A DNA stretch of 64,000 nt, from the NCBI RefSeq assembly GCF_020166435.1, contig NZ_JAINZP010000005.1:186001-250000 (forward strand). The letters run 5' to 3'. This document shows, one piece after another, positions 6,570 through 15,387 of this stretch. Origin of the DNA: Pectobacterium versatile. GTDB lineage: Bacteria > Pseudomonadota > Gammaproteobacteria > Enterobacterales > Enterobacteriaceae. A model generated the notes under the pieces. The model was not told the DNA's origin, did no database searches, and worked only from the letters and a program-made list of their open reading frames with translations. The stretch's first letter is position 1, and the number at the start of each line of letters is the position of its first letter. A program made the translations under genes and the position numbers.

Positions 6570-7792
6570 TTTTCACCAGTCTTTAAAATAACAACATTCT
6601 CATGCCCACCAGCCAATACATCCAGCCGCTCTACCCACTTGTTCAATGCATCCAGTTTTTCCGGTAGGTATAGGCTACGGTTGTATACCGCCATGACGCC
6701 GCCCAGCGAGTGACCAAGAAGCAGTTCAACTATATGGGGCGGTATGCCCAAATCATTCATGTCCGTTGAGAACGTGCGGCGCAGATCGTGAAGTGTCCAC
6801 GGCTCAGAATGCTTTAATCGTTGGCAAATCCTGCCACCAGTGGAACTCACCGCCGTATTCTCTTTTAACTCACCGAGCAAATAGCCCGTTTTTTTATTCT
6901 GCTCTATCAATCGCTCAATAAGCGGATATACCCTATCAGGTATTGGCCTTATTATTTTTTCACCCGTCTTGCTATGCTTTTCAGGAACAGTCCATAAACG
7001 CGATTTTAAATCCCACTCATCAATATTCGATAATCGAACCTCTACGGTACGGGAACCAAAAACCACCAGCAGATAAATAAGGTTCTCATAATAGGGTGAG
7101 AAAAAATCACTGTTTAACGCCTGTAATAATTCCGTTAGCTCCGTGTTTGAAAGAACCCGCTTACGTTTATTTATCTTAACGCCGATATCCTGCATCGTTA
7201 AACCATCGAGAGCGTGACACACAGCAAAGCGACGCACGCGACAAAATTTAAATGCTTGTTGTGACATTTGCAGCAGCATCCCAGCGACGCTAGGCGCTTT
7301 CTTTTTCGCTCTGGTAAAGCAGGTTAGCCAATGGTGTGTTTCGCAGTCTGATAGCGCCATATCACCAATAAACGGAAACACATGGTTATTAAATCGTTCC
7401 CGATACCTGGCATCATTAACTAAGTTGCCATCAACGTATTCAGCCAGCCAGTAATCTATCGCGTCCTTCACTGTAATCGGTTTAAGCGTCGTTTCCCGAT
7501 CCAGTTTCATCATTCTTTGTGGGTCTCGCCCTTCTGCCAGCCATCGGCGGCACTGGTCACGCATTTCACGGGCTTTTGCCAACGTCAGATCGGGATATTT
7601 GCCCAGCGTGGCAAGGGTGGCTTCTGTTTCACGTCCCCCCAACCTGTATTTGTACAGCCAGGTGATAGAACCTGTTTTTGTGATACGCACCATCAACCCG
7701 GCACCGTCAGACAGCTTTGTTAACTTCTCGCGGGGAACGCCGAGCATTGCCCGTAGCTTCTTATCTGTCAGACGATTGATCGAGGTGGCCAT
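6566..7792 (-). CDS. P4-type tyrosine recombinase integrase
   Basis: A 408-aa protein. The N-terminal DUF4102-type arm-binding domain (1-95) is followed by a SAM-like core-binding domain (about 105-200) and a catalytic domain (215-400) with the full set of residues visible: R248 in GSRTVEV, K272 in EKHSKTG, H335 and R338 in HDLRRT, H361 in LLGHS, and the nucleophile Y370 in VYNR. It should therefore be active. It catalyses site-specific integration and excision of the island. It is leftward, last before the chromosomal block, and shares an ATGA overlap with the next gene. Two copies of TTACCCCAC lie just upstream. Confidence 0.93.
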   Translation of the reverse strand: MATSINRLTDKKLRAMLGVPREKLTKLSDGAGLMVRITKTGSITWLYKYRLGGRETEATLATLGKYPDLTLAKAREMRDQCRRWLAEGRDPQRMMKLDRETTLKPITVKDAIDYWLAEYVDGNLVNDARYRERFNNHVFPFIGDMALSDCETHHWLTCFTRAKKKAPSVAGMLLQMSQQAFKFCRVRRFAVCHALDGLTMQDIGVKINKRKRVLSNTELTELLQALNSDFFSPYYENLIYLLVVFGSRTVEVRLSNIDEWDLKSRLWTVPEKHSKTGEKIIRPIPDRVYPLIERLIEQNKKTGYLLGELKENTAVSSTGGRICQRLKHSEPWTLHDLRRTFSTDMNDLGIPPHIVELLLGHSLGGVMAVYNRSLYLPEKLDALNKWVERLDVLAGGHENVVILKTGEK

Positions 7793-8203
7793 AAAAAACC
7801 TGTTTTGTTACCCCACGGATTACCCCACAGTTTGCCGCATAACCGCGCAAACGTCAAAAAACACTGGAACAATATACAGGTGAATTTTTAATTAATTTAT
7901 TGATAAACAATGATTTTATTAAAACAGAGGTAAGCATGAAAACAGGATGTGAAAACTGTGGCGGTAACTTAGCATGCTTGCTTTCCGGTGAAGTTTTCAT
8001 AAATAACGTCGATTAACCGACAGTATAACCGTCTGCGGCGGAAAATATCCCCTCAATACGGAAACAACGCTTCACCCTGCGAACCGCCCCGCAAACCAGC
8101 TATTTTTATCGTCTTAAATCAGTAAATTGTGAAACATGGCCGTTTTTCATTCGATTGAAAGCTACCGATATTCAGGCACATAAAGTACGATCGCACGCTA
8201 ACC
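7793..8203. other. island-chromosome junction, 411 bases with no firm gene
   Basis: Just upstream of the integrase are two direct TTACCCCAC repeats (7808-7816 and 7820-7828, 12-base period), possibly integrase arm or autoregulatory sites. A 26-aa frame at 7936-8016 (+) encodes a peptide starting MKTGCENCGGNLAC, with an AGAGG ribosome site 8 bases upstream; it may be a truncated zinc-binding protein or chance. No tRNA or tRNA fragment is visible, so the attachment core cannot be named. The island end probably lies in this stretch. Confidence 0.4.
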
Positions 8204-8932
8204 ATGATGGAATTGGACGTTATTCTGATGGAACCTGAATATCAGCGCTGGCTGATGGCGCTTTCCGCCCCGATGGTCGCACTCAATATCAAGTACGACG
8301 CCCGCTTCTGCGATCCGACCTTTTATGAGCCCGGTGAAACCATCAGCCTGAGCAACAGTTGGGGTATTACGTCCCGCGAAGGGCTGATCTCAATGATTAA
8401 CGATATGACAGACGGCGGCCACGCCGAGCGTCTGGCGTATTACTATCATCTTTGGCACCACCTGACGGCATCCGAATGGCAGCAGCACTGCGCCAATCAA
8501 TCTGAAGAAGCACAAGGTGCACTCGCGCTGGTCAGCGAAACGGCCGCGCTATGCGGTGAAGGCGGGATCCGCGCCTGGGATCTGGGTCGCATGAGTTTCC
8601 TGAGCCGCATCGGATTACTCAACGGCTGGATTAGCGAAAAAGAGAACCTGTGGATTCACACCCGGCTGGCCGACAGAGCGCGTTACTATTACCGCAGTTG
8701 GGAAAATTATTACGCTGCGTTCCTGATCGGCCGCACCTACTGGCTCGGCTCGGATGAGGAAGATACAGAATGCCAGCGCTACATTTTCAGCAACTGTAGC
8801 CAGATTCCTGACTACATTGACCAGATCGGCACGCTCTATACCCACCCGGACTGCCCGATTCATGACCTCGACTGGGATGTTGATCCGATAGAAATGGATA
8901 AGCCCGAGTCCTTACCAGAAGCGGAAATATAA
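8204..8932 (+). CDS. DUF1266-domain protein, partner gene of the J-domain/HscC cluster
   Basis: A 242-aa soluble acidic protein. The central segment with AWDLGRMSFLSRIGLLNGWIS and the following aromatic-rich RYYYRSWENYYAAFLIGR are typical of DUF1266 proteins (E. coli YbeR/YbeU), which sit next to djlB/djlC and hscC in E. coli. The same association here supports the call. Molecular function is unknown; a role with the specialised Hsp70 system is inferred from linkage only. The stop overlaps the next start by one base (TAATG), so the two genes are coupled. Confidence 0.8.
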   Translation: MMELDVILMEPEYQRWLMALSAPMVALNIKYDARFCDPTFYEPGETISLSNSWGITSREGLISMINDMTDGGHAERLAYYYHLWHHLTASEWQQHCANQSEEAQGALALVSETAALCGEGGIRAWDLGRMSFLSRIGLLNGWISEKENLWIHTRLADRARYYYRSWENYYAAFLIGRTYWLGSDEEDTECQRYIFSNCSQIPDYIDQIGTLYTHPDCPIHDLDWDVDPIEMDKPESLPEAEI

Positions 8933-11661
8933 TGGATACACTGTGCTGGCAGCGGCTAGGCATTGAGCCGACTCAGGATCTGGATGTTATCCGTCAAGCT
9001 TATCGTCAAAAAGTGCCGCAGTTTCACCCAGAAACCGACCCCGAGGGCTTTAAACAGCTGCGCGAGGCGTATGATACCGCCTGCAAGCTGGCGAAAAATC
9101 CCGTACCGTCGAGTGATGAAGAACAGAGCACTACCGAACCACACGACGCCTCATCGGCAACCGAGAATGACTCTGCCGAGCAGGCCGATCCCCAGACAGA
9201 AACGCTGGTTAACGCATTTGAGCTGCTGTTAAACAATCCAGAAGAGCGCTTCGTTCCACTGTATTGGGAACGCTACGTTCAGTTGCTGAATCAGCAGGCT
9301 TTTGAGGTGATCGACCGTATTCGCTGGCCGCTGCTTCAGCGACTGATGCGCGAGTCTTGCATCTCAATCCTCTGTGTCCGCGTGCTGGCCGAACGCCTGC
9401 GCTGGCAGCAGCGGCAAGGGGAGTTGTCCGGCGACGGGGTGGAAGATGTCCGCCACTTCCTCGACTCGCTCGGCTATGAGGATCTGTTTGATTTTTCCCT
9501 GCTATCGCACCTAAACCTGCCCGCACAGTTGGAAACCATCTTCTACTTCCAGCAGGCGAATGGGACGTACTGGAATCGACCCGCATTGATGTTGGGCACG
9601 TTGCTGCGCACCCCGACCGCGATTTATTGGCCCGATAGCCCGGCGCTGATGCAAAAGCTCGCGCGCTGGCACAGCCACGCTGGTGTGCCCAACGCCATGT
9701 TGCGTGATTACTGCCTGCAACAGTTGGACGTGGCCCCGAACGACGCGGAATGGCTTGAACTCAGCGCCAGCCTCTGTTCGCTTACCGGAGAGAACGAGCA
9801 GGCCTTCACGCTGTGGCTGACGCTTTATCAACAAACCCACCACGCACAGGCGGAACAATGGCTGATTAATTGGTGCAAACAGCATCAGCCGGATGCGCTT
9901 CCCTTACTGATTCAGTCGTTCAACGATACGCCAGCGCCAGATCTGACAGGGTTAGCGCTGGACGATCCACGCCAGCGTTTCTTCATTTCTCAGCACAACA
10001 CCCAGATGCTAATACGCTGGGGAGAAGCGCTGAAACTGCCGCTGTCGCCTATGCCAGCAAGCTATGCCCGTTGGAAGCTGGGCAAACAAAATTTGCAGGA
10101 CATCTACCGACACCTGCTGCTACACAGCGGGGATGCGATTCAGGATCGCCTGTATTGGCACGCCAGCATGTTAACCGTGGGTAATGAACGTCTGTTGCAG
10201 GACATTCTGGCGCAGCCGTTGCCCGACGAACCGCTGTATGCGTTGATCTTACAGGGATTACAGTTTCAGGCGGCACAGCGTCTATCCTGGCTGGACACCT
10301 CCGGCGCGATTCACGCCTGCACGGAATGGCTGTATTCGCCGTCAGAAGATGCGCTGCCCAACGTGTTCACTAACCAGAAATCGTCCGCCTGGCTACAGGC
10401 ACAAACCTGGCTGCGACAATGGCGTCCGCTGTCGCTGAATCAGCTTAACAAGCTGTATAGCAGCGGCATACATACGGAGGAAATCGACCCGATCAATGAT
10501 TGTTTGGTCGAGCTGTCCGCACGCTACCGGTGCGATGTGTCTCTGGTGCCGCAAGGGGCGGAGAAACCGCAGGATCTCAGCGCTAAAGCGGAACTGAGAC
10601 AGGCTATGCTGATCGCATTAATGATGACCGATCCAGCGTCTTGTTTGGGTTTACCACGTCAGTCGGTGCTGCCCGAACTGGCCTTAACCCACCCTGCGCA
10701 TTCACTCTCTCGGCTCTTTCGCAAAGCGGAATGCCACAATGGTGATGCGATTACGCCGTTGAAAAAACAGCTCGATCTAACCGACCCATTACACTATCAC
10801 TGCTGGATGAACTTCCCCGTTTCTATTGAGGAATATCTCGGCAGCGGGGAGACTTACAGCGAGTCTGCGGCGAGCCATTTTTATCTTACCGATGAGCACT
10901 GGCAGGCGGAGCTGGCGAAATCACCCATCATCTACCAGATCTTTTTCCACGCGTTTTATGCCCTTGTGGGAGAGGAAGGACAGGCCGAGCAACACCTTGA
11001 GCAGTTAGCCGCTATTCCTGTGGAAACGGAGCAGGAAGAGGCGATCCGTACCGCCTTTACCGAAGGGTCGGATGAACTGGAGAAACAGCTAAAACAGCTC
11101 TCTGACGACAAACGGGTCACGCTCATCGGCAAGCTGATTCAGAGCAGTGCGAAGGATGACACGTCCTTATTCGATAATAGCGATCAGGAATTTCTAACCG
11201 AGCATCTGTCCTATCCGCACGAAGATGTTACGCTGAGAGTGGTGTCGAAAGTGCTGCTGCAATGTGCCGATCGGCGCGAACGCCAGTTCCAGGCATCACA
11301 GGCTAAAAAGAGCTACTGGTGGCAACTTTGGCGCACGAACGCTCGCATCGGCCGTCTCGGTTTTCTGATGCAGGCCGGGTTGGGAAGCTATTTTCTCTAT
11401 CACGCGAGTGACTGGATCGGGTCGCCACCGGCGTCTATTGAAGGGCTACTGATGGTGCTCATCGTGCTCAATCTGCTGAGTGCGACGCGTCGACGCTATA
11501 ACGATATCGGCTCCAATATGCCGTGGGTGATGAGTTTCTTCACCCTACTCATACCGCTATTTCTGCTGCTCCCCTTGCTGACGCCGAGCCTTAACCGCTG
11601 GAACCAATTCGGGCCGCCGCCAGTTGGCAAGAAAACCGAAACGGACACCATGCCTACCTGA
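8932..11661 (+). CDS. large J-domain membrane protein (DjlB/DjlC-like) with DUF805-like C-terminus
   Basis: A 909-aa protein. Residues 1-60 form a J-domain (CWQRLGIEPTQDLDVIRQAY, then FHPETDPEGF), with HPE where classical J-domains have HPD. A low-complexity acidic linker (about 62-88) leads into a long helical, repeat-like region. At about 793-895 a basic segment and two or three hydrophobic helices with RRRYNDIG form a DUF805-like membrane anchor, so the J-domain likely faces the cytoplasm from the inner membrane. Related E. coli DjlB/DjlC work with HscC, which is encoded convergently next door. An ERIC element follows the gene. Confidence 0.82.
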   Translation: MDTLCWQRLGIEPTQDLDVIRQAYRQKVPQFHPETDPEGFKQLREAYDTACKLAKNPVPSSDEEQSTTEPHDASSATENDSAEQADPQTETLVNAFELLLNNPEERFVPLYWERYVQLLNQQAFEVIDRIRWPLLQRLMRESCISILCVRVLAERLRWQQRQGELSGDGVEDVRHFLDSLGYEDLFDFSLLSHLNLPAQLETIFYFQQANGTYWNRPALMLGTLLRTPTAIYWPDSPALMQKLARWHSHAGVPNAMLRDYCLQQLDVAPNDAEWLELSASLCSLTGENEQAFTLWLTLYQQTHHAQAEQWLINWCKQHQPDALPLLIQSFNDTPAPDLTGLALDDPRQRFFISQHNTQMLIRWGEALKLPLSPMPASYARWKLGKQNLQDIYRHLLLHSGDAIQDRLYWHASMLTVGNERLLQDILAQPLPDEPLYALILQGLQFQAAQRLSWLDTSGAIHACTEWLYSPSEDALPNVFTNQKSSAWLQAQTWLRQWRPLSLNQLNKLYSSGIHTEEIDPINDCLVELSARYRCDVSLVPQGAEKPQDLSAKAELRQAMLIALMMTDPASCLGLPRQSVLPELALTHPAHSLSRLFRKAECHNGDAITPLKKQLDLTDPLHYHCWMNFPVSIEEYLGSGETYSESAASHFYLTDEHWQAELAKSPIIYQIFFHAFYALVGEEGQAEQHLEQLAAIPVETEQEEAIRTAFTEGSDELEKQLKQLSDDKRVTLIGKLIQSSAKDDTSLFDNSDQEFLTEHLSYPHEDVTLRVVSKVLLQCADRRERQFQASQAKKSYWWQLWRTNARIGRLGFLMQAGLGSYFLYHASDWIGSPPASIEGLLMVLIVLNLLSATRRRYNDIGSNMPWVMSFFTLLIPLFLLLPLLTPSLNRWNQFGPPPVGKKTETDTMPT

Positions 11662-11699
11662 CGCAGCGAATCGGGCGGCACCGCAAGTACACGCATGCA

Positions 11700-11826
11700 T
11701 ATACCCAATAGATTTCGAGTTGCAGGCAGGCGGCAACCGCAGGAATCCCCAGGAGCTTACTCAAGTAAGTGACTGGGGTGAGTAAGGGAAGCCAACACAC
11801 CTGCAGCTTGAAAGATGAAGGGTATA
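11700..11826. repeat. ERIC element, full 127 bp
   Basis: Bounded by TATACCC and GGGTATA inverted ends, with the canonical inner core GAATCCCCAGGAGCTTAC and GTGACTGGGGTGAG. It lies between convergent genes and could act as a transcribed hairpin for both. Confidence 0.93.
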
Positions 11827-11827
11827 T

Positions 11828-13519
11828 TTAGCGGGATACCTCATCCAGATACCGCTCAATACGCTGCCGCGTTTCGTCAATTGCCGGCGCGTATTGCCCT
11901 GCCAGCGCTTGTTCAAAATCCCGTAGCCAGAAGCCGATCTGCTCCCGCTCTTCCAGACGCGTCTGTGCCCAGGCTTTTTCCAGCCGCGCCAGCAGGTTGC
12001 GGTTCATCAGATTGTCTCTGGGGTGAATTTTCAGCGCTTGCAGCTTTTGGTGGCTTTTCTGCTGCTGTTCAGCACTTAGCCCCGTCGGGCTGCGATCGAT
12101 CACTTTCGTGAAGTTATCGCCGCTGTCCGGCAGATTAACATCCACTTCCAGCAGCCCATTGATGTCATAGCTGAAACGTACCTCAATGGATTGCTTATAA
12201 GATTTCGCTTTTATCGGCAGGGTGAATTCATCGATAAACACGTTGTTATCGACGTAAGGGCTTTCCCCCTGATAGATCGCGATGCAGATGTTGTCCTGCC
12301 CAGAGGAACCCGTGGAAAACGTCTCGACCCGCGAGGTCGGCACCACCGTATTGCGTTCCAATATCGGGGAAAACAGGCCATTTTGCTTATCGTTGGCGGT
12401 CTTAATCCCGAGGGTGTACGGGCAAACATCCGTCAGGATCACTTCTTCGATGTCCTGCTCGCGTAGCCGACAGGCGGCCTGCACTGCCGCGCCCTTGGCG
12501 ACAACGGTATCGGCATCCAGATGCTGATAAGGTAATTTGCCAAACAGCCTGACCACCAGCTTCTGGATAATCGACATCTTTGATGCTCCGCCGACCAGCA
12601 CTACGTGGTCTAGCTGCTCCGGTTTCAGGCGGGCATCGTGCAGCGCCTGTTCTATCGGCGCGCGAATGCGGTTCATCAACGGCAGCCAAGCCGCTTCAAT
12701 CTCTTCATTATCCAGCACAATGCGCCACTCTTCCTCGCGCCAGTGCCATACCAGTTCATTCGATTGAGAAGGAAAGCCGGGCTGACATTTCAGCGCTTCT
12801 GCATGGCTGTAAAGACGTGCCAGATCCGTTGCGGGAATCGCCGAATCCTCAAGTTTCCACGCTTTCAGACAGGTTTTCACCATCGCCTGCGTGAAATCTT
12901 CTCCACCCAGATAGTTGTCGCCCGCCGAGCTGTGTACTTCGATCAGCGGAAACGCATATTCCAACACGCTGACGTCGAAAGTGCCGCCGCCTAAATCGAA
13001 GACCAGCGTACGCCCCAGTTCCTGCGTGTGTAAGCCATAGGCCATCGAGGCTGCGGTGGGTTCATTGATTAAGCGAACCGCATTCAGCTCTGCCAGTTCC
13101 GCTGCAAAACGCGTCTGCTTACGCTGTTCATCGCTGAAATAGGCTGGCACGGAGATCACCACGTCCTTGATGGGGTGCCCAAGGTAACTTTCCGCATCGG
13201 CTTTGAGTGATTTCAACACCATGGCCGACAGCTCAGCGGGAGAGAACGTTTTATCCCCGAGCCGGAAGGTTTTCTTGCTCCCCATGTAACGCTTAAAGAG
13301 CGACGCCGACACCTGCGGGTGCGTCGTCAAACGGGAAATCGCAGGTTTGCCGACCAGAATACTGCCGTCTTCATCAATACTGACGGCCGAGGGGGTGAAG
13401 TTGTCATTCAGCGCATTCGGTATCAGGCGGGCCTCGCCATTTTGCCAAACGCTAATCAAGCTGTTCGTCGTGCCCAGATCGATACCAATCGCCAGAGAAG
13501 CGTCTTGCGGGTGCGTCAT
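11828..13519 (-). CDS. hscC: Hsp70-family chaperone HscC
   Basis: A 563-aa Hsp70. Nucleotide-binding motifs are intact: phosphate 1 IGIDLGTTNSLISVW near the N-terminus, phosphate 2 VFDLGGGTFDVSVL (about 170), and the adenosine loop VVLVGGASKM (about 310). A substrate-binding beta domain follows from about 375, with a shortened helical lid, giving a length well below DnaK (about 638) and typical of HscC. HscC is a specialised, non-heat-inducible chaperone partnered with DjlB/DjlC-type J-proteins. The convergent J-domain gene fits this pair. A ribosome site (AAGGA) precedes ATG 13519. Confidence 0.92.
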   Translation of the reverse strand: MTHPQDASLAIGIDLGTTNSLISVWQNGEARLIPNALNDNFTPSAVSIDEDGSILVGKPAISRLTTHPQVSASLFKRYMGSKKTFRLGDKTFSPAELSAMVLKSLKADAESYLGHPIKDVVISVPAYFSDEQRKQTRFAAELAELNAVRLINEPTAASMAYGLHTQELGRTLVFDLGGGTFDVSVLEYAFPLIEVHSSAGDNYLGGEDFTQAMVKTCLKAWKLEDSAIPATDLARLYSHAEALKCQPGFPSQSNELVWHWREEEWRIVLDNEEIEAAWLPLMNRIRAPIEQALHDARLKPEQLDHVVLVGGASKMSIIQKLVVRLFGKLPYQHLDADTVVAKGAAVQAACRLREQDIEEVILTDVCPYTLGIKTANDKQNGLFSPILERNTVVPTSRVETFSTGSSGQDNICIAIYQGESPYVDNNVFIDEFTLPIKAKSYKQSIEVRFSYDINGLLEVDVNLPDSGDNFTKVIDRSPTGLSAEQQQKSHQKLQALKIHPRDNLMNRNLLARLEKAWAQTRLEEREQIGFWLRDFEQALAGQYAPAIDETRQRIERYLDEVSR

Positions 13520-13738
13520 GCTGTTATTCCTTATTAACCATTCCGTACACTACCTATTCCCAGAGTGCCCATCAGGCGCAGATCAATAGCCCGTTCGGCG
13601 AGCAGGGCAACAGTATATACATCTTGCTCAGGAAAAGACCGCGCACGACGGATTCAGGAATATTTTTCAACAGATCTGGTGAGTGATAAATAAGCGTTAT
13701 ATTATTTGCTATATATCGATAATTTACGGAGCATTATC

Positions 13739-14032
13739 ATGGGAAACCATTTTGAGCGGGGCGTCCTCGCGGGGTTGAGATCCGCCAATCCAAAATCCAC
13801 CAACGACATTAATCCCTACTGCTACGACTATCGGCGCGGCTATATCTGTGGCTATGCTCACAATCTGGCGGAAACCAAAGGCGACCGCCAGCAGGCGGCC
13901 TTCGAGGCAGGATTATTGTCACGGCGCTACGGGCTGGAGCGAGAGAGAGTTGCAGAGTTCTTTACTGAACAAGGCAACCCTTACGCGATTCGGTTTTTTT
14001 ATGCGGGCTATGACGCGCACACGCCGCGTTAG
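13739..14032 (+). CDS. yghW: DUF2623 (YghW-like) protein
   Basis: A 97-aa protein beginning MGNHFERGVLAGLRS, with YCYDYRRGYICGYAHNL and GDRQQAAFEAGLLSRRYGL, closely resembling E. coli YghW (95 aa) along its whole length. ATG 13739 is chosen over an upstream frame because ACGGAG lies 8 bases before it and it aligns with YghW. Function unknown; small soluble helical protein. A monocistronic unit between hscC and the inhibitor-like cluster. Confidence 0.8.
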   Translation: MGNHFERGVLAGLRSANPKSTNDINPYCYDYRRGYICGYAHNLAETKGDRQQAAFEAGLLSRRYGLERERVAEFFTEQGNPYAIRFFYAGYDAHTPR

Positions 14033-14268
14033 TGGATACCCGCTAGCGGCGCACTTCCCGTAAATCGAAGCTAATGGGGATAGTGATGGTGAGCTGCGCG
14101 TTATCCCCAATCACCTCTGTTATCTATTTAAATAGGTTGATAATTTAGCGTTTACCAGAGATATTCTTTCGCCTATCGATGTGTGATATGAGATTTATCC
14201 AACACAAATGAGTGAAAGCTGCTCTGATGAAAACTCACCTTTAAGCGTACAAACCAGGAATAACAAGT

Positions 14269-14628
14269 ATGACGGATGCAAAATATACCCATAATCTTGA
14301 AGAAATCATCACTCATGGTCTTGAACAGGTCGATCCTGATGAAAAAATTGAGGTAAACCTGAAAGATTTACTGTACACCTATGGAGTATTACAGGAGTAC
14401 ATGCGCTTTTTTCATCAGCCAGAACATTATCAGTCACTGGATGATGTCATTACCTTTTTAGGCTCAAATAAGGACAACGCAGGCTTTCAGATACTCAGTA
14501 CCGCTATATATGAAAAAATGAGTGGCATGTTTCCGGCACATATTTATGAAAAATCTAATAACGGAGATTTTGATTCACCTCAGTTGCCATTTTACTATGA
14601 CGAAAAACGGCACCACACCGTAAAGTGA
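14269..14628 (+). CDS. hypothetical acidic protein, possible immunity-type protein
   Basis: A 119-aa protein with an AGGA ribosome site 9 bases before ATG 14269. It is acidic and helical, with a recognisable core LLYTYGVLQEYMRFFHQPEHY followed by SLDDVITFLG and an aromatic C-terminal LPFYYDE. I have no named family for it. Its small acidic nature and its place 25 bases upstream of a zinc-ribbon gene and a barstar-family gene suggest an inhibitor or immunity protein, but this is guilt by association. Confidence 0.5.
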   Translation: MTDAKYTHNLEEIITHGLEQVDPDEKIEVNLKDLLYTYGVLQEYMRFFHQPEHYQSLDDVITFLGSNKDNAGFQILSTAIYEKMSGMFPAHIYEKSNNGDFDSPQLPFYYDEKRHHTVK

Positions 14629-14653
14629 TTAAAAAACACACACAACCTGTTTT

Positions 14654-14890
14654 ATGATCAGCAAAGAATGGAACGAAAACCTGCAAATCGCAGAAGAAAA
14701 AGTAGAATATCTACAATATCGTAGTAAATGGGCTTGCTTCCATTGCCGAACTGCCTTTGTACGTTTCCTAAGCAAGCAGCAAACCGTATATTGTCCAACA
14801 TGTGGAGCAATAACCTCTGACATGGGGTATCTGTTTAAATCACCCGCCAAAAAAAATACGATAGTGCAGGCAAGGTATAGGGAAAGATAA
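14654..14890 (+). CDS. small zinc-ribbon protein
   Basis: A 78-aa protein with two CxxC knuckles (ACFHC at about 28-32 and YCPTC at about 46-50) spaced for one zinc ion. The N-terminal 25 residues are a charged helix. No clear ribosome site precedes the ATG, so it may be translated from the upstream gene's transcript by coupling; a later start is possible. Its stop overlaps the barstar-like start by one base (TAATG), indicating one translational unit. No named family recognised. Confidence 0.55.
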   Translation: MISKEWNENLQIAEEKVEYLQYRSKWACFHCRTAFVRFLSKQQTVYCPTCGAITSDMGYLFKSPAKKNTIVQARYRER

Positions 14891-15222
14891 TGCCAACAAT
14901 AACTCATATCAATATTGATGGTAGCCAGATAGCGGACTGGCCTTCTTTTTATCACGTCTTTGCCGATGCTTTTGGTTTTCCAACATTTTTTGGCCGCAAC
15001 ATGGATGCCTGGATTGATTGCATGACCAATCTTGACGAGGACTTCAACCGAGTTCAGGTCAAATCAGGCGAACTGGTTTGTATTACGGTTGAACAGGCTA
15101 ATATTTTTAAAGAAAAAATCCATAATCAATACCTTGCACTGATTGAATGTGCTGCCTTTGTTAATTGGCGTCGATTAGAAATTGGCGAGCCGCCGATACT
15201 GATGTTAGCGTTCAACGTTTGA
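14890..15222 (+). CDS. barstar-family ribonuclease inhibitor
   Basis: A 110-aa protein. The segment FYHVFADAFGFPTFFGRNMDAWIDCMTNL is the hallmark barstar helix-loop-helix that plugs the active site of barnase-type ribonucleases (quoted here in parts: FGFPTFFGRN then DAWIDCM). Length is normal for the family. No barnase-like toxin gene is found in the window, so this is either an orphan immunity gene against a competitor's toxin or regulates an unlinked nuclease. It is coupled to the zinc-ribbon gene. Confidence 0.8.
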   Translation: MPTITHINIDGSQIADWPSFYHVFADAFGFPTFFGRNMDAWIDCMTNLDEDFNRVQVKSGELVCITVEQANIFKEKIHNQYLALIECAAFVNWRRLEIGEPPILMLAFNV

Positions 15223-15387
15223 TCTTATACACCATCTACCACAAGTCTCCCCTCCGCCATTGATTTTCATAGCGCTTGACCTCATCTTAGTGATTAATCC
15301 GCAATAGATATCCGCCTTGCCGGTTTCTCTCTGCAACGGATTCCACTTACCGGCAACGAGATCACCCACAATTATCAGGACGGCACC

